Part shown: in pieces, positions 59,634-63,321 of the stretch
Layout of the letters: every line of letters begins with the position of its first letter
Numbering within the stretch: the first letter of the stretch is position 1
Assembly (NCBI RefSeq): GCF_016745505.1
Contig: NZ_JAERUC010000140.1
Location: 1-63,321 of the forward strand
Length of the DNA stretch: 63,321 nucleotides
Reading direction: 5' to 3'
Origin: Streptomyces silvae
Lineage (GTDB): Bacteria; Actinomycetota; Actinomycetes; Streptomycetales; Streptomycetaceae
Notes under the pieces: model-generated
Told to the model about the DNA's origin: nothing
What the model saw: the letters and a program-made list of their open reading frames with translations, nothing else
The model's database searches: none
Translations under genes and position numbers: made by a program

Positions 59634-60865
59634 CCCAGTGCCCCGTACCCCACGGTTCCGTCCCCCTGTCCGGGCCGCGGTTCCAGACGGACCCCGTGCA
59701 GCTGTACCGGGACATGCGCCGCGACCAGGGGTCCGTGGCCCCCGTGGTGCTCGACGGCGACATACCCGCCTGGCTGATCCTCGGCTACCGCGAACTCCAC
59801 CAGGTCACCAACGACCCGGTGCTCTTCAGCCGGGACTCGGACCTGTGGAACCAGTGGGAGCACATCCCGGACGGCTGGCCGCTGCGGCCGATGATCGGGC
59901 GCAAGCAGCCGTCGATCCTCTACACGGTCGGTGAGCGGCACACCGTCCGCGCGGCCATGATCAGCAACGCGCTGGAGGCCGTCGACCCGTTCGCGCTCAA
60001 GCGGTACGCCGAGGAGTTCGCCGACGACCTCATCGACGGCTTCTGCTCCACCGGCCGCACCGACATCATCGCCGCCTACGCGATGCTGCTCCCGGCCCGT
60101 GTCCTCGCGAAGATCTACGGCTTCAGCGACGAGGTCGGGGGGCCGCTCGTCGGCGCGCTCAACGACATGATCGACGGCCGTGAGCGGGCCCTGGCGGGTC
60201 AGCAGCATCTGGGCGGGGCCATGTTCCAGCTCCTCGCGGACAAGCACGCCGAGCCCGGCGACGACGTCGCGACCCGGATGCTGGAGGACCCGGGCGGCTT
60301 CACCGACGAGGAGGTCGCCCAGGACCTCATGGTGATGATGGCGGCGGGCCACCAGCCGACCGCCGACTGGATGGGCAACTCGCTGCGGCTGATGCTCACG
60401 GACGACCGCTTCGCCGCGTCGCTGTCCGGCGGCCGTCACAGCGTCGCCGAGGCCATGAACGAGGTGCTCTGGGAGGACACGCCCACCCAGAACGTGGCGG
60501 GCCGCTGGGCGTCCCGCGACACCCACCTCGGCGGACGCCACATCCGCGCGGGCGACCTGCTGCTCCTCGGCATCGCCGCCGCCAACGGCGACCCGCAGGT
60601 ACGCACCGACGGCTCCGCCCTGACCGGCGGGAACAACGCGTTCCTCTCCTTCGGGCACGGCGAGCACCGCTGCCCGTTCCCGGCGCAGGAGACCGCGGAG
60701 GTCATCGCCCGTACGGGGATCGAGGTCCTCCTGGACCGGCTCCCGGACGTGGACCTCGCCGTCCCCGAGGACCAGCTGACCCGGCGCCCGTCCCCGTGGC
60801 TGCGCGGGCTGACGGAGCTGCCGGTGCACTTCACGCCCACTCCCGCCCTTGGAGGCCAGAAATGA
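59630..60865 (+). CDS. cvnE: Conservon P450 lacking ExxR (CYP157-like), CvnE
   Basis: A 411-residue P450-fold protein. The haem loop FGHGEHRCPF (341-350) keeps Cys348 but ends in Phe where Gly is normal. The I-helix reads AGHQPT (239-244) instead of AGHETT. The K-helix reads ExxW (278-281) instead of ExxR. This matches the CYP157 family, known to lack ExxR and to pair with CYP154. GTG at 59630 overlaps CvnD by GTGA. It may still bind haem; activity is doubtful. Confidence 0.9.
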   Translation: MTQCPVPHGSVPLSGPRFQTDPVQLYRDMRRDQGSVAPVVLDGDIPAWLILGYRELHQVTNDPVLFSRDSDLWNQWEHIPDGWPLRPMIGRKQPSILYTVGERHTVRAAMISNALEAVDPFALKRYAEEFADDLIDGFCSTGRTDIIAAYAMLLPARVLAKIYGFSDEVGGPLVGALNDMIDGRERALAGQQHLGGAMFQLLADKHAEPGDDVATRMLEDPGGFTDEEVAQDLMVMMAAGHQPTADWMGNSLRLMLTDDRFAASLSGGRHSVAEAMNEVLWEDTPTQNVAGRWASRDTHLGGRHIRAGDLLLLGIAAANGDPQVRTDGSALTGGNNAFLSFGHGEHRCPFPAQETAEVIARTGIEVLLDRLPDVDLAVPEDQLTRRPSPWLRGLTELPVHFTPTPALGGQK

Positions 60866-62070
60866 CCCGGATCGCCCTCGATCCCCTCGTCGCCGACCTC
60901 GACGCCGAGAGCGCCGCGCTGCGTGCCGCCGGCCCGCTGGCCGAGGTGGAGCTCCCCGGCGGGGTGCACTGCTACGCGGTGACGCACCACGCCGAGGCGC
61001 GGCAGCTGCTCACCGACAGCCGTGTGGTCAAGGACATCAACGTCTGGAACGCCTGGCAGCGCGGCGAGATCCCGATGGACTGGCCGCTGATCGGGCTCGC
61101 CAACCCGGGCCGCTCCATGCTGACGGTCGACGGGGCCGAGCACCGCAGGCTGCGCAGCCTGGTCGCGCAGGCGTTGACGGTGAAGCGGGTGGAGCGGCTG
61201 CGGGCCGGCATCGAGGCGCTGACGAACGCCTCCCTCGACCGGCTGGCGGCGCTGCCCAAGGGTGAGACGGTCGACCTGAAGGCGGAGTTCGCGTACCCGC
61301 TGCCGATGAACGTCATCAGCGAGCTGATGGGCGTGGACGCGGCCGACCACCCCCGGCTGAAGGAGCTGTTCGAGAAGTTCTTCTCGACGCAGACCCCGCC
61401 GGAGGAGGTCCCGCAGATGATGGCGGACCTCGGCACCCTGTTCACGAAGATCGTCGACGACAAGCGGGCGAACCCGGGCGACGACCTGACCAGCGCCCTG
61501 ATCGCGGCCTCCGAGGAGGGCGACCACCTCACCAACGAGGAGATCGTCAACACGCTGCAGCTGATCATCGCGGCCGGTCACGAGACCACGATCAGCCTGG
61601 TCGTCAACGTCGTCGAGGCGCTCCAAACCCACCCCGAGCAGCGCAAGCGGGTGCTGAGCGGCGAGGTGCCCTGGGAGAACGCGATCGAGGAGACGCTGCG
61701 CTGGAACACGCCCACCTCGCACGTCCTGATCCGGTTCGCGACCGAGGACATCGAGGTCGGCGACAAGGTCCTGCCGAAGGGCGAGGCCCTCATCGTCTCG
61801 TTCGGCGCGCTGGGCCGTGACGAGAAGCAGTACGGGGAGACCGCGGGCGAGTTCGACGTCACCCGCTCCCCCAACCGCCACATCGCCTTCGGCCACGGCC
61901 CGCACGTCTGCCCGGGCGCCGCGCTGTCCCGGCTGGAGGCGGGGGTCGCCCTGCCCGCACTGTACGAGCGCTTCCCGGACCTGGACCTCGCGGTTCCGGC
62001 CTCCGAGCTGCGGAACAAGCCGATCGTGACGCAGAACGACCTGTACGAGCTCCCGGTCGACCTGGGCTGA
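60862..62070 (+). CDS. cvnF: Conservon P450 (CYP154-like), CvnF
   Basis: A 402-residue P450 with all canonical motifs: AGHETT (238-243), ExxR (277-280) and FGHGPHVCPG with Cys350. CYP154 enzymes hydroxylate diverse hydrophobic compounds. ATG at 60862 follows GGAGG and overlaps CvnE by ATGA, so the two P450s are made together. No ferredoxin gene is adjacent. Natural substrate unknown. Confidence 0.94.
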   Translation: MTRIALDPLVADLDAESAALRAAGPLAEVELPGGVHCYAVTHHAEARQLLTDSRVVKDINVWNAWQRGEIPMDWPLIGLANPGRSMLTVDGAEHRRLRSLVAQALTVKRVERLRAGIEALTNASLDRLAALPKGETVDLKAEFAYPLPMNVISELMGVDAADHPRLKELFEKFFSTQTPPEEVPQMMADLGTLFTKIVDDKRANPGDDLTSALIAASEEGDHLTNEEIVNTLQLIIAAGHETTISLVVNVVEALQTHPEQRKRVLSGEVPWENAIEETLRWNTPTSHVLIRFATEDIEVGDKVLPKGEALIVSFGALGRDEKQYGETAGEFDVTRSPNRHIAFGHGPHVCPGAALSRLEAGVALPALYERFPDLDLAVPASELRNKPIVTQNDLYELPVDLG

Positions 62071-62174
62071 CCGCGCGCCGGTCCCGTCGGCCACGGCGCG
62101 GGGCGTATGTCCCACCGGTCCGGAGCGCGTGTCTCACCGGACGGACACGGTCCTCGACCGCTTCCGGGAGGGAC

Positions 62175-62180
62175 TACGCT
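62175..62180 (+). promoter_or_regulatory. -10 box of a probably leaderless serC transcript
   Basis: TACGCT at 62175-62180 is followed after seven bases by the GTG start at 62188, so transcription likely begins at the start codon. CTCGAC (62153-62158), 16 bases upstream, is a weak -35. Confidence 0.5.
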
Positions 62181-62187
62181 CCGGACC

Positions 62188-63306
62188 GTGGCTGACATCC
62201 AGATTCCCGCAGACCTCAAGCCCGCCGACGGACGTTTCGGCGCCGGGCCCTCCAAGGTGCGGACGGAGGCGGTCGACGCGCTGGCCGCGACCGGCACCTC
62301 CCTTCTCGGTACGTCCCACCGCCAGGCTCCCGTGAAGAACCTGGTCGGCGAGGTACGTGACGGCGTACGCAGCCTCTTCTCCCTCCCCGAGGGTTACGAG
62401 GTCATCCTGGGCAACGGCGGCTCCACCGCCTTCTGGGACGTCGCGACGCACGGTCTGATCGAGTCGAAGTCCCAGCACCTGAACTTCGGCGAGTTCTCGT
62501 CGAAGTTCGCGAAGGCCGCCAAGCTCGCCCCGTGGCTGGCCGACCCGACCGTCATCGCCTCGGACCCGGGCACCCACCCGGACCCGAAGGCCGAGGCCGG
62601 CGTCGACGTCTACGCGCTGACCCACAACGAGACCTCCACCGGTGTCGCCGCCCCCGTCAAGCGGGCCGCGGGCGCCGACGAGGGTTCCCTCGTCCTGGTG
62701 GACGCCACCTCCGGTGCGGGCGGCCTGCCGGTCGACATCACCGAGACGGACGTCTACTACTTCGCCCCGCAGAAGTCCTTCGCCTCCGACGGCGGCCTGT
62801 GGATCGGCGTGTTCTCCCCGGCGGCCCTGGAGCGCGCCGCGCGCATCCACGCCTCGGGCCGGCACATCCCGGAGTTCTTCTCGCTGCCCACGGCGATCGA
62901 CAACTCCCTCAAGAACCAGACGTACAACACCCCGGCGCTGGCCACCCTCTTCTTGCTGAACGAGCAGCTGAAGTGGATGAACACCCAGGGCGGCCTGGAC
63001 TTCACGACCGGCCGCACGGCCGCGTCCTCGCAGCACCTGTACGGCTGGGCCGAGGAGTCCAAGTACGCCACCCCGTTCGTCACCGACCCGGCGAAGCGTT
63101 CGCAGGTCATCGGCACGATCGACTTCGAGGACGGCATCGACGCGGCGGCCGTCGCCAAGGTGCTCCGCGCCAACGGCATCGTCGACACGGAGCCGTACCG
63201 CAAGCTGGGCCGCAACCAGCTGCGCGTGGCGATGTTCCCGGCGATCGACCCGGCGGACGTCCAGGCGCTCACCGCCTGCATCGACTACGTGATCGACAAG
63301 CTCTGA
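62188..63306 (+). CDS. serC: Phosphoserine aminotransferase
   Basis: A 372-residue class V PLP aminotransferase converting 3-phosphohydroxypyruvate and glutamate to phosphoserine in serine synthesis. PLP lysine Lys196 in YYFAPQKSFASDGG, GAGPSKVR near the N-terminus, HNETSTGV (144-153 region) and a C-terminal GRNQLRVAMFPAIDP. Matches the actinobacterial SerC type. GTG at 62188 gives VADIQIPADLKPADGRFGAGP. Complete, ending 15 bases before the window edge. Confidence 0.96.
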   Translation: MADIQIPADLKPADGRFGAGPSKVRTEAVDALAATGTSLLGTSHRQAPVKNLVGEVRDGVRSLFSLPEGYEVILGNGGSTAFWDVATHGLIESKSQHLNFGEFSSKFAKAAKLAPWLADPTVIASDPGTHPDPKAEAGVDVYALTHNETSTGVAAPVKRAAGADEGSLVLVDATSGAGGLPVDITETDVYYFAPQKSFASDGGLWIGVFSPAALERAARIHASGRHIPEFFSLPTAIDNSLKNQTYNTPALATLFLLNEQLKWMNTQGGLDFTTGRTAASSQHLYGWAEESKYATPFVTDPAKRSQVIGTIDFEDGIDAAAVAKVLRANGIVDTEPYRKLGRNQLRVAMFPAIDPADVQALTACIDYVIDKL

Positions 63307-63321
63307 CGGTCACCCCGTCCG

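Overview
The window is high-GC actinobacterial chromosome, almost certainly Streptomyces. Third codon positions are nearly all G/C, GTG starts and ATGA/GTGA gene overlaps are common, and the gene content (an AfsK-type kinase, a conservon, PspAB, an SCO4402-family protein, a DmdR1-type iron regulator) is typical of the genus. Much of the order resembles the S. coelicolor core region around afsK, dmdR1, pdxH and serC; this comparison is from memory, not a search. I see no tRNA, rRNA, CRISPR array, prophage, transposase or biosynthetic gene cluster.

Left part (1-13.4 kb): the tail of an unknown gene and two terminators; a PIN-toxin/antitoxin pair; a secreted Ser-rich protein; a membrane protein; the soluble Ser/Thr kinase afsK and a two-domain VOC protein that is probably its inhibitor KbpA; a 424-bp gap with a cluster of DnaA-box-like sites; a TetR regulator; a PNPOx-like oxidase; htpX-pspAB (envelope stress); a flavin monooxygenase; an MFS exporter; a DUF2809 membrane protein; and a GlxA-type AraC regulator.

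Middle part (13.4-35.5 kb): signalling and housekeeping genes. These are an RsbW-like ATPase, an EF-hand protein, a STAS protein, an ECF sigma factor overlapping its zinc-finger/MDMPI anti-sigma partner, purU, an SCO4402-family protein, a solute-binding lipoprotein, a Gln/Pro-rich single-pass protein with repeated DATQYI motifs, an NsdA-like regulator divergent from a stand-alone primase/polymerase-like protein, an ABC transporter, a hydrolase, dmdR1 (with an antisense ORF in the position of the reported adm gene), a SIS protein, a PAS-PAS-GAF protein, a compact promoter-to-terminator unit that looks like a small RNA, pdxH, a citrate-synthase paralogue and another hydrolase.

Catabolic operon (46.1 to 35.6 kb, minus strand): TIGR03084 protein, AtuA-like DUF1446 protein, biotin-dependent carboxyltransferase, biotin carboxylase/BCCP, acyl-CoA dehydrogenase, cinnamate:CoA-ligase-type synthetase, enoyl-CoA hydratase and a TetR regulator. 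Nearly all are translationally coupled, behind a promoter whose -35 box overlaps a 14-bp palindrome. The parts describe activation, dehydrogenation, carboxylation and hydration of an unsaturated acyl-CoA, as in acyclic terpene or leucine breakdown; the true substrate cannot be read from sequence.

Right part (46.2-63.3 kb): a cupin, a VapBC pair behind a perfect 28-bp palindrome, a 55-residue hydrophilic protein, a DinB protein, an EamA transporter with divergent LysR regulator, a class C beta-lactamase-like hydrolase, a fused FAD/Fe-S 2-hydroxyacid dehydrogenase, an LCP cell-wall protein, a six-gene conservon with two P450s (the first lacking ExxR), and serC.
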